The notes under the pieces are model-generated. The model made no database searches. It was not told where the DNA came from and worked only from the letters and a program-made list of their open reading frames with translations. Below are positions 11,368-24,000 of a DNA stretch of 64,000 nt, in pieces (position 1 is the stretch's first letter; each line of letters starts with the position of its first letter). The stretch is from Ascarosepion bandense (Eukaryota > Mollusca > Cephalopoda > Sepiida > Sepiidae), in contig JBBBDQ010001154.1 in assembly GCA_037127315.1 (NCBI GenBank), positions 1,220,001 through 1,284,000 of the forward strand. Direction: 5' to 3'. The position numbers and the translations under genes were made by a program.

Positions 11368-11694
11368 TCAAATACAAAGTAACGTGTTATGACCGGATTT
11401 AAAGTTGATTTTATTAAGTGTTGGTTGTTTAGATTTGATGTACATGGCCTCCAATATCTGAAGGTATTTTTTACTGAGTGTATGAGTAAGGATTATTGTA
11501 TTGTTGACTAAAATCTGTCTGATATTACCTACATGTTTATGTTTTTCAGAGAAATATCGTTTAATTGTACTCTGATCAGAAAGATGACATGTAAGTCTAC
11601 AGGAGAGCGTGGTTGTAGTAAAACCAATATATGTACTGGGTTTTTTATTAGTATCAGAGATGCAATCTCTGAATGGGCATGTAAATTGGTACAC
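11368..11694 (-). pseudogene. PLE GIY-YIG endonuclease domain, fragment
   Basis: 108 residues. It begins with YQFTCPFRDCISDTNKKPST, a two-cysteine linker motif, then YIGFTTTTLSCRLTCHLSD, the GIY-YIG core in the form it takes in PLEs. An EKHKH segment, a C-terminal ILEAMYIKSKQPTLNK and NFKSGHN follow. This is the DNA-nicking module that primes PLE reverse transcription. The reverse transcriptase part is missing because the copy is cut off where the inverted repeat begins. Confidence 0.8.
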
Positions 11695-11908
11695 TACATT
11701 GGAGAATTTAGTTTAGTGCTTGTAGGGTTATTAGAGACTATTAGAACCAAATTAATAAAAAATTATCTAAATGTTGGAGAATTTTATTTTCAACTGAAAT
11801 TAAAGCCAAAATACATTTAGAATGGCTCATGATTAAGTATAATAGACTTTCATTGTCTCTTATATTTAACAGTATATGTTTAGAAAATTATCTGCTGTCT
11901 CGATACAC

Positions 11909-11939
<31 letters not shown>

Positions 11940-12604
11940 GTATGTACAAATATATATAGGTATATGTGTGTGCGTTTACACACATGAATATGAGTAGTGA
12001 AACAAGTCGTAATATCAGAATATACCAAATGTAGACCTTCCCATTCTAGCTTGATGATTGTTTGCGATAACAGATTTATAACATGATGATAACATAATTC
12101 TAAAATGAACTCCCTCGTCAACTTTCTAGCATAGGAAACATTTTCTATTCCAGTGGTTCTTTCAAACAAGTCGACAATACACCTCTAATTTTTCTGCACC
12201 TGTTTTGTGGTGTCTGTGCATTCAAAGTTTAGTCTTTAAATGCAGTTATCTTCTGGAAAGCGTCTTTGATCTTCACCTACTGCATGATTGCCAGAAGAAT
12301 TGGTCCATACCAAGAATGATGAATTACAACTTTATTCACATTATAACTGATTTGGGCTTTTTGTTTTGCAGATGTATTTCAAGCACCGCATTTAAAACAT
12401 GCCTTTACAAAAGCAGGTAAAATCCATTACATCTAGACATACATTGTCAAAATATTGTAAGAAGTGGTCTATTCTTTTTTTACCTGCAGATAGTAGACAC
12501 ATAAAAGAGACAAAAACTAGACTGAATAGGTTTCAAGAAGCTTATCAGCCTTTTAAGAAATGGTTTTCTTATGAATTTATTCAGTTGAGCTAGCTTGGAC
12601 ATTC

Positions 12605-12850
12605 ATGAATCAACCATTATGGTCCTGCATCAAGGTCAGAAGGTCATTAGAGTGGCATTCTGTGTCATAACACAGCTGGTCAATTTGGGTGGTTGCTTGG
12701 CAACCCACTCATTTTGCTCCGTGGCTAGGTGTCCAGAGCAGTAGTTCTCAGCACCCATCAAGCTTAGACTGAAGGGTTTTAGTTAATGTCCAAGTAGCAG
12801 CACCATACATTAATGTAGCCTGTACAGTGGCTGGAAAAAAATCTGCTTGA
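12605..12850 (-). mobile_element. RTE-type LINE fragment
   Basis: The minus strand in one frame reads TLMYGAATWTLTKTLQSKLD followed by a stop. This matches the C-terminal Tyr-Gly-x-x-Thr-Trp-Thr-Leu-Thr-Lys segment found after the RT domain of RTE-like LINE proteins. Downstream codons are frameshifted but still recognisable in places. Heavily decayed. Confidence 0.6.
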
Positions 12851-13405
12851 GATTGTCTAGTAGATCAGATTGCTAGATTACATTCATTTTATTCAAGGCA
12901 GGCATAAGGTTTTAGTTCTGGGAATAGCTTTCTTATGAATATTTACAATATATTAAGAAAACTTTAAAAGACTCATGCAAAAGAATTTATTTTTGGAAAA
13001 CTTATAGATCATGTAGTAACATGTTTTTGAACAGATTGAGCACATGTCTGAAATTAAAATGCGTTTGTTGGAGTTCGGACAACGTGGGAGTAATTTGAAG
13101 GCTGGAGTCATCATTATGAAGTAGACTGGTTGTCCAATTCACCACATTAATAATAAAAGTAACTCAGAGAACAATATAACAAGAACAATAATTTAGTGGA
13201 GAAAGTTCTCTCTTGGATGTTGAAAATGCTTCAATGTTCAAACTGGAAGAGTTCCTGAAATAAGGAAATGTGATGTTTGTACTGATCAGTAGCTGAATAT
13301 AGTTATATATGTAGTGAAGTATGCTTATATGAGAGAGAGAAATATTTTTGGTGTAACTAATTGCTAAACGCAATTAGCGCACTATGTGAGTTGGAAAGGA
13401 ACTAA

Positions 13406-13875
13406 CGGTATTCGGTCTGTTAGCTCTGAAAGCCAGTTTCCAACTGGTCTAAACACGTGTGAACATCAGCTTATATATTTAAGTGCGGGGAAAAAGAGGT
13501 TTCACGTGCGGTACTAATGTAAGAGTATATGCGTATGTGTGTGTGTACATGCATGGTGATATGTATATAAGTATGTACATGCATGTAGAAGTGATTCTAG
13601 ACATTTGCTTTTCTGTAAAATAAACTTCTACAGGGATTATCGGTATTCGGTCTGTTAGCTCCGAAAGCCAGTTTCCAACTGGTCTAAACACGTGTGAACA
13701 TCAGCTTATATATTTAAGTGCGGGGAAAAAGAGGTTTCACGTGCGGTACTAATGTAAGAGTATATGCGTATGTGTGTGTGTACATGCATGGTGATATGTA
13801 TATAAGTATGTACATTCATGTAGAAGTGATTCTAGACATTTGCTTTTCTGTAAAATAAACTTCTACAGGGATTAT
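13406..13875 (+). repeat. Exact tandem dimer of a 235-bp unit carrying a hammerhead-like motif
   Basis: Two head-to-tail units, 13406-13640 and 13641-13875, differ at only a few bases (for example TCTGAAAG versus TCCGAAAG). Each unit holds a motif shaped like a hammerhead: CTGAAAG or CCGAAAG, stem II CCAGT/ACTGG with loop TTCCA, then TAAA and the palindrome ACACGTGT. The core residues are changed from CTGANGA and GAAA, so it is at best a decayed ribozyme. The size and dimer form resemble hammerhead retrozymes, but a simple tandem duplication is possible. Confidence 0.85.
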
Positions 13876-15125
13876 CCTATTTTAAAGCATAGAAAATAAT
13901 TTTCCAAATGATTAAGATTGTACACTATCTCTGCCTCTGTTTAAATTATTTTAAGCTTGTGAATTTTATTTTATTTTCTGTTGCTTTAATCTTGTTTCGG
14001 GGCTTTTTTAATCTTGATTTCAGCAAAGATTCTTTAGATTCAGTTAAATAAACAATCAGAAATTTGTTCTGAGAAGCATGATTGAGTTATTTTTCTTCTT
14101 TCTGTTTGAAAGATATACAACTTCCAAAGCGAACAGCTTAGGAATAGTGTGAAGGTATTTTAAACATTACAAAAAGGATTCAGTTTTTCAACAACGAATC
14201 TGATCATTTTTACGACACTCACAGATACTATATTGATCCTAAGCAGAACATGCAGATCTTATTCTCTGTCCCTTGGCAGATAAGAGAGGAATAACATTTT
14301 GATTCTAGGTAGAGTGCACAGATACTCTGTTCTGAGCCTGATATGCAAAGTTATACCTGAATAATATTTTTTTTTTTACAGCTACTCTTCTACTCAATAA
14401 ATAAAGAAAATCTTACTTTTACTAAATTAGGGGAATGCTGATTCAGACAGAAATACAGAGATGAAAACATCTCCCACCTCTTCCCTCACTAAAATTTTTC
14501 AGGTAATGTATATGGCTTAAAATAGAGGTGCAATTTGCATCAAAATGAAAATGGTAAGCCAAATCCACATTCTAGCTAAGGCAGTGTGTTCATATTAATA
14601 GGTTCACATTGGAAAAGCACAAATCTACTGCTTCTTTCTCAAACTATAGCTGGACAGACTGGGTTTTCTAGTCTTGGTGGGAATCAGTCATGAAGGACAT
14701 CCCTGAATTAAAACTAGAGAGTTTGGTATAGAGCTAACAGCTCCACACTGTATAAACGTACTTGCTACTGAAACTAGTGACATCTGGTGTGCTTAATAAC
14801 CTCTTCACAAATAGCATGAAGGAATCAACAAGATAAAAAGAAAATTCTTTTACCAGTTATGAAATGTGGAAGATTTTATAAGGATTAATCTGAATTCATT
14901 TATTCTTAAAGTCATTTTTGTCGCATAAACATGTATGTTAATATTTTCTCAAAACAGTCAGAACTTCAGACATGAAATTGTTGATATTTTACATGGTAAT
15001 TAGCTAAGAAACAAAATTTTAAATAATCTAAATATTTCAGTACTCTTGGGGGATTCAAAATATCACCAAATGGTTGTTGATTATTATTAATCAGCAAATT
15101 ACAGTAAAAAATGAAAACAACCAAC

Positions 15126-15471
15126 CAAAAGACTGAAGATGTTGCAATGGAGCCATGAAATGCTTTTTGACAGCTTCTTTCAATGTCTTCACAGCATTCT
15201 GGACAATATGTTCTGCAACAGCAGCATCAATGAAGCTGGAGACATTACGATATGACAGCCAAGACTCGATGGTTGGAATCTTCTGCAAAGTGGAGCAGAT
15301 CTTCTCTACTACATACAGTAGTGTTTCTTCAAGGTCTTCACTTGGTGGGTAAAACTGCATTTTCTCATCATCAAAAGTTAGCTCCATTTTAAAAAGAGGC
15401 AAATATTCCTTATTTTCTTCCTCAAACAGTGCTACCCATTCTTGGATGGTTCTTGCAAGTAAATCTTTCAA
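15126..15471 (-). CDS. DNAH: Dynein heavy chain exon (stem)
   Basis: The largest exon here, 346 bp, acceptor TCTTTCCAG and donor TTTTG/GTTGGT, phase 0 to 1. It starts LKDLLARTIQEWVALFEEE, then LFKMELTFDDEKMQFYPP, LEETLLYVVEKICSTLQKIP and ends MAPLQHLQSF. In the family this is the helical stem region with the Leu-Asp-Asp-Asp and Phe-x-Pro pattern ahead of a conserved Ile-Pro/Val-Pro helix. The donor that keeps frame with the next exon leaves one G, giving Val at the junction. Confidence 0.9.
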
Positions 15472-16076
15472 CTGGAAAGAGATATTTAAAAGTCATGATA
15501 CATTTAATTGCTTTCAGGTTTTGTTATCATCACAATATAAAGGTTTTCTTAATCCTAGTTGAGAACTCTACACTACCAGGAAGTCACTAGTTTTAATAGA
15601 AAGAAATTCAAATCGACCAAGTAAGTCATTATACTCCGAGATACACACTGACAATAGTAATAGCAGCATCAGTGGTACTCATAACAAATACATTCTTTAT
15701 AGCTAATTCCCCTTGTGACGTTGCTTCTCCTTTCCACCGAGACAGAGTATGCTTTTACTCTTACACTAATTTAGCATATATGACAGGCTCTAATAACCTC
15801 CTCACTAGGTCTAGCATAAAAATGAACATCATATTAGAGTCTTGAGTTAAAAAAGACATTAAACCTGAAACAAAAAATTACCACCACCTAATTTCACTAC
15901 AACTAATGTAAAAAAAAAAACATATTCTGAATAAGTTGAGACAGAAAAGCAATATTACGTTCAATGCTCAAAGTTTCCACTACTAAATTGTTCTAGAGAA
16001 GAGTTGATTAAGCAAATCTGGTCATCTTCGGTTCAATCCTCATCTATTCTGATTTGATCAAAAAACGAAATGATAT

Positions 16077-16372
16077 CAGTCAGTTAAGTGCCATACATGA
16101 TACACACTTTGGGTGATCATGTCTCGAAAGAGACATGACTGACTGGGCAGAAGATTATCCTGTAGTAGGTTGCCGTTTCTTTCTGCAGTAGACTGATTGC
16201 CAGCCAAGGCTATAGAACTCAATCTGTACTATTATTTGACCCGTAACTGGAGGGAAGAGATGGATTAATACCTTTTCCAATGGTATTTGTGCGTAAGTGA
16301 ATGCAAGGAATACAGCTGGAATTTGAACTCGGCTCCCTGATTTGTCATTCCAAGTAGATATCACAAGCTCAA
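16077..16372 (-). repeat. tRNA-derived SINE, family B, copy 1
   Basis: One of three copies of a roughly 300-bp SINE; the others are at 26959-27266 (minus) and 28991-29291 (plus). On its sense strand it starts with a tRNA-like head and has a body about a conserved lysine-rich-looking tract and a 3' stem-loop pairing ATGTCTC with GAGACAT (plus 16120-16138). It ends in a TTAACTGACTGA-type tail. Confidence 0.75.
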
Positions 16373-16459
16373 ATTGACAAGATAGAATAATGAGAGATCT
16401 TATATGGAAAGCAAGAAGAGAATATCTATCTTTGTGAATTGAATAAAGGATTTCTAGAA

Positions 16460-16501
16460 CACCTGAAGAAGGCTAAAGAATACAATAGCTGAAATGTTGT
16501 G
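16460..16501 (+). ncRNA. Hammerhead-like motif
   Basis: Helix I CAC/GTG, core CTGAAGA (16463-16469), stem II GCTA/TAGC (16472-16475 with 16486-16489 approximately), GAAA at 16491-16494 and a very short helix III. It belongs to the same family as the motif at 50218-50260. Unpaired bases flank stem II, so function is doubtful. Confidence 0.5.
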
Positions 16502-18327
16502 AACAGCCAAGATAAGGGCATCAGGTAAATGATTATGAAGTTCCTTAGAATTGACTGGAGAGAGAGAGAGGGAAAGCTGATGCCACATATATAAATTGGC
16601 CTCCTATAAACTAGCCATCCAGAAATCAAGAAATGTTCTTTTAGTTCTGAAATAAAGAAAGATTAATTCAGAGATCAACAAACAGAGATTTTCTCCTTCT
16701 TTGGCTAACATTAAAAAAGAAATTTGTTTGATTCTACTTTAACAAGTTTCAATCAATAGAAAAAAACATACTAAAAAAATACTTAAAATATTTGTCATAT
16801 CTTAAATGCAAAAGAATTACCTTGACTGTAATGAATATTTTCTCGAAAATAATCAAATGGAATTAGGAAGGATATGTGGCAGTGAATTCCATGGTAAATC
16901 AAATTACTAAGTGAGCAGAAGAAAAATGCAATGGGCACAGAAAATATGAAGGTAAACAGAATGCATTGAGAAAATTTTAAATGAAAGAAAAAGAAATAGA
17001 TTAGAATTATTTAGGTGTGTTTAAAAATTAAGAATTTTTAAAAATTAGAATTAGTTAATTAAATATTTTCCAGTACATCAGCAAAATATTTTCCCTAATG
17101 ACTACATTCTAAATTCCATCATGATAAAAAAACTCTGGCTTTGACACAATATTCATATGGCTCTTGTTCTGTAATAACATTGAATTTGAAATTACAGACC
17201 AGATAAACAATGCACTATTGATAAAAACAAATGATAATCCAATGGAACCGAGCTTGGTGATGATCTTGCATGAAAGAATTTCATCTCAATTATGGAGTTT
17301 CCTTTTTTTATTTTAGTTGATAAAGCAACATGTGGCTAAAACATTGCTGCACATCAGCATGCATTTATGGCTTCCCTGTTCTAGAAATTGCTTTTTTCTT
17401 CAATTGCTCTGTTCCAAATGAAAGGATGACTAATTCTTTACAGTAAGGGTTTAATCAAGCATTTGACCAAAGTAATTTGTAATACTAAATGCCTTTCATA
17501 TCCTTTAAATAGACAACAATAACCATTTTCTTTGAAGATTAGATTTTGGTGTTGAGGTTATCCTTTATTCACTCATGATTTGTGACATTTTGGATTATTA
17601 CAAACTCCCTTTTCAGGTAATGACAATTCACTGTCAAACTTTTATACACTCTGACCCTCAGTGACAATCTTTGACAAATTCTTTTTTTTTTTCCATATCT
17701 AGCAAGAAATGCAGATGAGGAGACAATTGAACACTTCTCTCTAAGAATGAATTTCCCACTTTTTGAATCTTCCTCATACTTTGCAAACATATTAAAACTA
17801 AGAGATTGGCATCAAGTTTTTCAGCGAATTCTAATGATGAGTGATCAAGGTCCTTATCTAAAAGTGCTTTCAATTCGTCACTTTTAATTTTCGGTGGTCT
17901 GTTGTGTGAGTGTTTTTTCCTTTAACTGAAATTCACCTTTAACTTTGCAAATCATTCATGACACCTACTGCTTCCTACCAATTTGTACCCAGAGGCTTTA
18001 TTTCTGCTGTCTTATCCAACTTACATGTGTAAATTGACCATTGCCATTTTACTTACATTCGCGCCTCTTCACATGATCTCAAAACAAGATAAATGAATAC
18101 TGAATTCAGAACACCGAGAAAGAGTTTTCAATTGTGTATTCTGTTACCTTTTTGTTTATTTAGTGGGGAGGTGGGTCTGGGAACTTGTGCACAGACCTAA
18201 TAAAATAATAACAGTTCTTATCACAAATTCTTATAATTTGTATTCTATAATAATTGTTATATTTAGTATGTGAAATATTAATTATTTCGAAGTTGAAGGG
18301 AAAAGAAAATAAATTTAAAATACTTAC

Positions 18328-18436
18328 TTGGTTTGAAATGAGTGTTGAGACACATTTGTAGAAGGATTCTAATTTGGAATGCTTGATTTTCAAATTGACA
18401 TTTTCTGAGAATATATTGATGAGAGCAGGGAACCAA
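18328..18436 (-). CDS. DNAH: Dynein heavy chain exon (stem)
   Basis: 109 bp, acceptor CCTCATTTCAG and donor CAA/GTAAGT, phase 2 to 0. Read with two bases from the preceding exon it gives SWFPALINIF, then KHSKLESFYKCVSTLISNQ. The Trp-Phe-Pro and Leu-Glu-Ser-Phe pattern is the conserved stem segment just before the large exon. Confidence 0.88.
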
Positions 18437-19329
18437 CTGAAATGAGGAAAAAAAAATCAACTGATGCATATATTTTCCAATGTAGACTTTTAGATTCTCA
18501 CAATAAACGGTCTTGTTGAAGTTGTCAAAAACATCAACTGATGGTTCAATAGAACTTGTAAAACATATTTAAAATAAATGATTTCATGAAGGTAGAATTT
18601 TCCTAAATTTCTCATACACAAACACACAAAAAAGACTTAATAAAAATATATATGCAATAAAAATCTTAATATATTTAAAGAGGTAATTTATCTAATTCAT
18701 AAAATTAGAATGCTGCATTTCATTGACCTAAGCCTTAAGCAGTGACTACATTTCAGAGCATCAGTTAAAGACCAAATAAATGACTTTTGTATCAACAAAA
18801 ACAAATGAATATCATTATGTTCTTTCTTTCTAATATTTCCTATATAAAACAATTTCTGCACAGACATATATAATATAATTTTATAAAAATGTGTAGTATG
18901 AGTTCACAACTCATTTGAATATTTAAATTTGTTGACATTATAAATAAATACATCAGTCTTGAGTGACTTTTTCCTGAAAATATGATCAAGCACAAATTTA
19001 AATGTTCACTTTTTTTAAAATTTCTTTTTACCTACCAAATTCACATCTGTTTTTCTCTTCCAGTTCTTTGACTTGTGATAATATTGAGCCAGAAATCAGG
19101 GCCCAGGCTAGGATTTTACATGCTTATTTTTGAGGCAGGTACATCCTATCTGCTTATAAATATCAGTGTAACATTCATGCATGACATGAAAGTTTAACTG
19201 TAAATTTTGCTTTATTCTTATGGACCAGAATAAACAAAACATCCTACTGACAGATCCTATTTGGCTGGAAATTTTGCTGAGATGTTAATGCAGATTTTTT
19301 TTTTTATTCAAAAAGCAAAATTCTTGTAA

Positions 19330-19640
19330 TGCGGTATTGTTGGTTCCAATCATTGTAGAAATGGTGATTTTTTAAGTGTAGCTTAGATGTGGCACAAGGC
19401 TGAAATCACTGGGCACCCAGTGAGGATTGAACTCACTACTCTGTCAGTAATTGATGTAGCAAGACAAGTTTGCTAACCATTACACCTTGTCGAGGTGCCT
19501 TGACGATACTGATTTTCTAAGTGCAGCTTAGATGTAGCACAAGGCCGAAAGTATGGGATAACCAGTGAAGATTGAACTCCCTACTCAATCGCAAGAGGTT
19601 CTAGCAAGACAAGCTTGCTAACCATTACATCACACTGAGG
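19330..19640 (-). repeat. tRNA-derived SINE, family C, two tandem units
   Basis: Two similar units (about 19340-19490 and 19500-19640), each with, on the minus strand, an A-box-like TGTAATGGTTAGCA and a B-box-like GAGTTCAATCC. They sit head to tail with the same linker, so the element is a dimer. A more decayed dimer of the same family is at 33797-33990. Confidence 0.7.
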
Positions 19641-19814
19641 TGTCCCAATCACTGTAGAAGTGACTAATAAAATGGACCACTGCTCAGGCTCATTCACCAT
19701 ATTGTTTTGTTATTGGAAACAATATCAATTCCATTTCTTGAGCATACTTACCAATTACCATGGTCAATTACTCTACAGATGTAATAGAATTAGTTTCATA
19801 GTTAACTTTTGCTA

Positions 19815-19845
<31 letters not shown>

Positions 19846-20569
19846 GGGTAGCAATCTCTCTTTTATGCTGGTGTCATTAAAAATGATACAATTATATTGG
19901 CCATACCAGTATGAAACTGACTCGAAGACTCACGCTATATCTCTTTCAACAGAGCTCAGTTCGATCTCATTTAAACACACACAGAAACCTATCAGACTAT
20001 CTAGAACATACTCATTGACAAAGCAAATATCGTAGCATCATCCACATGCAAAAAAAGACTAAAAATAATGGAGGCCTTACTAATAAAAACAAAAACCCCA
20101 ACACTTAATAACATCAATTACAAACCTGCTAGCAACAGGTTTATTGTGTTCAGTACATAACACATAACAACTCTATGTTATACATAACACCACATACATT
20201 CTGTTACATGTAAAATAACATTTATCCTTCAAAATAGCTAAAAGTACACCCAAGAGCTCAGATAAACAAAACATTTAGACAGTTTTTATATAATTTATGT
20301 TCTCAAAAGAAAAAAAAAGATTACATGAACAATTACATATAAAACACATCTTGTCTGTCATTTTTAATAAAACTTGCACACGTATATAACTGCCTGCTGG
20401 TTCAAAATACACAAAATATATTGTCCTAGGTTTGTTTTTCCCTATCTAACAGTGATGTTAACTAATTGGCTACAGATTTTTTTTATTTTTTAAACTTCCA
20501 CACAGAAGGTAAAGTATAGAAATGATTAAATTCACACACACACAAACACACACACATATATATATTGTA

Positions 20570-21865
20570 ATAAAAAAATTACAATGTTTATAAAAGAAGT
20601 ATATCACTACACAAAAATGTTCATGTTTCAGGACAATCTTGTTCTTCAGGTGATATTCTAAAAATAAATGGTGACAATAGTAATGACCACTAAGATATCC
20701 GTTCTTATCCATAACCAAGGACAATGGATAAAGAATAATTCTGGTGACCAATTTGACATTACAATGGGTGCATTAGACTCTGCAGAGTCTTCCAACCTCA
20801 TTGGTTTATTTGCTTTATATAACCTCACCACACACTGACATAACATATATAACATAGGGTTATATATAGAGATGATGGCCTTATGGTAGTACAAAATTCC
20901 ACGTATTATAAAACTGATAAAATTAGAAAACTAATCCAGAGAGAATTCAAAAGTTTAAACCTAAAAGTAATAATCAGCATTAATTTAAACTTAGTAAACT
21001 TCCTTGATGTAAAACCGGACTTAGTAAATAATACTTACCAACCATATATAAAACCTAACAAATATCCATTATACAGTCACCCAAAGTCTAATCACCCCAA
21101 CCAAGTCTAAATTAAATATGCACACTTCTCCATAAAATACAGAATTAGTAAAAACTCTTCTAGTGAAGATGTATTTTATAAACATGCTGATTTTTATAAT
21201 AATGCCCTAAAGAATTGTGCCTATAAAAACCATGATACTTAATTCCTTTCTGCATATTTTTGGCAGTTTAAAGATACAAATTAAACCCCCAAGTAAAATG
21301 GAAAATTCTAGAAAAAAAAAAGAATGTGAAAATCATTCTATGACATCTGCCCTCTATAAGGTTCTCTAAAAATAAAGTACTACTAAACCACAGAAATGAA
21401 TTGACAGTATTATGTAAATACTACAAATATTTCTCTTTAAAAATTCATTATTATTGTTCATTTATAACTTACGCTCTAATATTACTTAAAAATTATTTTA
21501 CTAAAATTATTGACCCACATAATACTTATTTGGTTTTCGTAACTCCAATATACTTTAGCATACCATAATTATTTAATTCTAACCTAAACAATACAGCCCC
21601 TTTTACAGATGAAATACTACAAAATCAATTTAAAAAAAAAATGCAAAATCCAGCCTGCAGTTAAAAATTGTCTACTCATTTAAATATATGTTCCTAGTAT
21701 ATATCTTAACAAGACAAAACTAAATTGTCATGTTTTGACATTAAGCTACATTGTTCTCTTTATTTTTAAAATATCACCTGAAAAAGAAATATTGTTCTGA
21801 AAAATGAACATTTTTGTGTAGTGATATAATGCTTTTATAAACCATTGTAATAACAAAATTGAACA
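20570..21865 (+). mobile_element. Penelope-like element with inverted ends, decayed
   Basis: The plus strand at 20900-21110 encodes an RT fragment, FKSLNLKVIISINLNLVNFL with FLDV and then NTYQPYIKPNKYPLYSHPKS, matching the PLE pattern of a Phe-Leu-Asp-Val motif, a Lys-Pro and a Ser-Asn-His-Pro. The outer ends, about 20570-20680 and 21760-21865, are inverted repeats of each other and abut (TA)n. A second copy of the right half lies at 29755-30545. Confidence 0.65.
20602..20655 (-). ncRNA. Hammerhead-like motif at the left end of the PLE
   Basis: On the minus strand: helix I TATCAC/GTGATA (six perfect pairs, plus 20650-20655 with 20602-20607), core CTGAAGA (plus 20643-20649), stem II ACAA/TTGT, box GAAA (plus 20626-20629), helix III ending in U, cleavage A at 20608. 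The matching right end (21772-21829) reads CTGAAAA, so G8 is lost there. Confidence 0.6.
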
Positions 21866-21887
21866 CTCTTTATTTTCTTTCACTTCC

Positions 21888-21892
<5 letters not shown>

Positions 21893-21936
<44 letters not shown>
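21893..21936. repeat. (TA)n microsatellite
   Basis: About 44 bp of alternating T/A at the right end of the PLE at 20570-21865. Confidence 0.95.
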
Positions 21937-21938
<2 letters not shown>

Positions 21939-23137
21939 TGTATTACATGTTAAAAGCTTAAGAACAATGCAATGTAATATTATATTCCTTCATTTTTGTT
22001 TGGGAAATAGGGTCTGTCCCCCTTTTATTTTATCTAAAATTAAAGCGTTTCATTTACATCCTGGACAGAAGATTGTAAAGGCCTTTATCCAGAATTTTCT
22101 GGATAAACACTTAATCTAACCTTTTTCTGAACAAAGTATTTCAACTTTGGAAGGATTCAGTGAACATTCTGTCATGGTGTGATAAAATTCGCTTATCATG
22201 CTATGTTGGAATTGTTTACAATCATAATCACAGGAAATTGATAGTTCAATTTAATAATAAATTAAAACGTTTGATATGTAAGATTCGGTTGCTCCTCAGA
22301 TTTGGATATTACTTAGAATGTCTTAAATCTGTCTTCCTATCAGTTGTTCCTTAGAGAATGTGTAATTCTTGGGCATTGATTGGAGTTTTCTATTCCTCAT
22401 TCTTTATTAAATGAAAGGAAGTCTTTTCAGAATTTAAAGTTCTCAATGTGCAGTCGTCAAACCTTGATACCAAAAGTAGGGACTTAAAGGTTAGACTGAA
22501 TGAACTTGCTCAGCTATGCAAGCACATCCATTTCCCACTCTGAATTTAAATGGCAGAAGGAAAACTGACCTGACAAAGGTTCAGGGGGGTAGTATTGTTG
22601 AGTCTGTGATTGCATTGATAAGATGATAGCGATCAAAATTTGTTGTTTCCTGTAAATAGCCATGACTCAACAGCATCTTTGGAAAGTAAGTTCTAGAGAT
22701 GCTTACTAAAGTCAGTCAAAAGTGGTATTCTTTTTTCAGATATAACTAATGAGATTTGAATGTGAGGTTATATTCGTCCATGCCTATGCAGTTTACATAA
22801 AACCCAAAAAAGGCAGATATACCGTTGTGATCCATCTTATCTATAGTGGGTTCAGTTCAACAAAAGGTTGCTAAATGGATTGCAACATTGTTGCAACCAG
22901 TTTTGGAACATTACAGAAAATATTGCATAAAAGATTATTTTACTTTTGTAGAACGCATGCAACAATCTGAAGTAGTAAATAAATTTATGCGTTCCTATGA
23001 CATCATTAACCTTTTCGTGTCCCATTTTGGAAACTATAGATATCTGTATGCTGTAGTCAGATATCTCCTCCTGACATTCCTGAAAATATTTTTGTAGAGT
23101 TAATGAAATTTGCTGCTACATCAGTTGAATTGTTTCA

Positions 23138-23647
23138 ATGATGTCATGCAGAGATGGCATATTGATGGGTTCCACAGTTGGACCAAACAGAGTCAATATT
23201 TTTGTAGGTTTTTATGAAAACCAATTGTTATTTAGTACCATGAAACAGTTGTATCACTGGTATGTTGATGACACTTTTTACCTCTTTGAAAATCAAATTG
23301 AAGCTAATACATTTTTCTCCTTACTAAGCAATATGCGTCCTGCCTTGAAATATACACTGGGAGTCGAAAACCATTCCATATTACCATTTCTAGATGTATC
23401 GATGACTAAAACTCCATTGCTTTACCTTAGATCTGTATATTGTAAACCAATGTTTACCAGTCTTTATATTCACTGGGATGCATTTTGTCCTACTAAACAC
23501 AAGATTAATCTGAGACTAACATATAGAACCCTAACGATTTGCTCTAAATCAAAATTGAATGAGGAAATTAAAAAGATTAGCAAAACCTTGTCCAATAATG
23601 GTTATCCCTTGGATGTGATTAGGTCTATAATCAGTAGGAAAATCTAA
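23138..23647 (+). pseudogene. PLE reverse transcriptase, palm and thumb block
   Basis: 169 codons open. GILMGSTVGPNRVNIFVGFY is the motif B region; HWYVDDTFYLF carries the catalytic YVDD, which is intact; LPFLDVSMTKTPL is the PLE-specific Phe-Leu-Asp-Val block. Then KPMFTSLYIHWDAFCPTKHK and LTICSKSKLNEEIKKI match the PLE thumb. The upstream motif A aspartate lies in a different, disrupted frame. Confidence 0.85.
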
Positions 23648-23849
23648 GTTTTCAGAAACTAAGCCCCATTTAGTATGCCATGGCTAGGTACAGTATATGA
23701 GAAATTCACCAAGCAAATTCCCTCTGCAGTAGAGAGTTGTCATTTATCTGCCAAAGTGTGTTGTATTTGTTACTAGATCTATTTTAAGTTCAGCCTGTAA
23801 GGATGGTCTGCCTCCCGACCATATTAATAATTTTATTAATTTAAATGGA

Positions 23850-24000
23850 GTTGTAGTTGTAGTGCTGGTTACATAGGCAGAACAACTCAATGGTCAGATA
23901 ATAGAATGCAGCAAACATGTACCTATAAAAATTAGAAATGGAATGTTCCAATTGGGTGACGACCCTAAGAATACATGTGGGTCTTCAAATGCTGAGCATT
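23850..24000 (+). pseudogene. PLE GIY-YIG endonuclease fragment
   Basis: Downstream of the RT block in a shifted frame. Cys-Ser-Ala-Gly-Tyr-Ile-Gly-Arg-Thr-Thr-Gln-Trp is the form of the GIY-YIG motif typical of PLEs, followed by a basic segment. It is interrupted by stops. Confidence 0.65.

Larger units (their letters stand above)
11010..11895 (-). mobile_element. Penelope-like element, endonuclease end between inverted repeats
   Basis: A 5'-truncated PLE on the minus strand. Its C-terminal GIY-YIG ORF (11694-11368) is flanked by an inverted terminal sequence: about 11010-11160 pairs with about 11733-11895 (shared phrases AAATATAAGAGACAATGAA and TTTCAGTTGAAAATAAAG). Both outer ends abut (TA)n tracts at 10965-11001 and about 11909-11926. 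A near-identical end copy lies at 41400-41830. The inverted arrangement of terminal repeats is typical of PLEs. Confidence 0.75.

Noticed and set aside
15155..15352. Plus-strand ORF across the large dynein exon
   Set aside because: Antisense shadow of the minus-strand exon.
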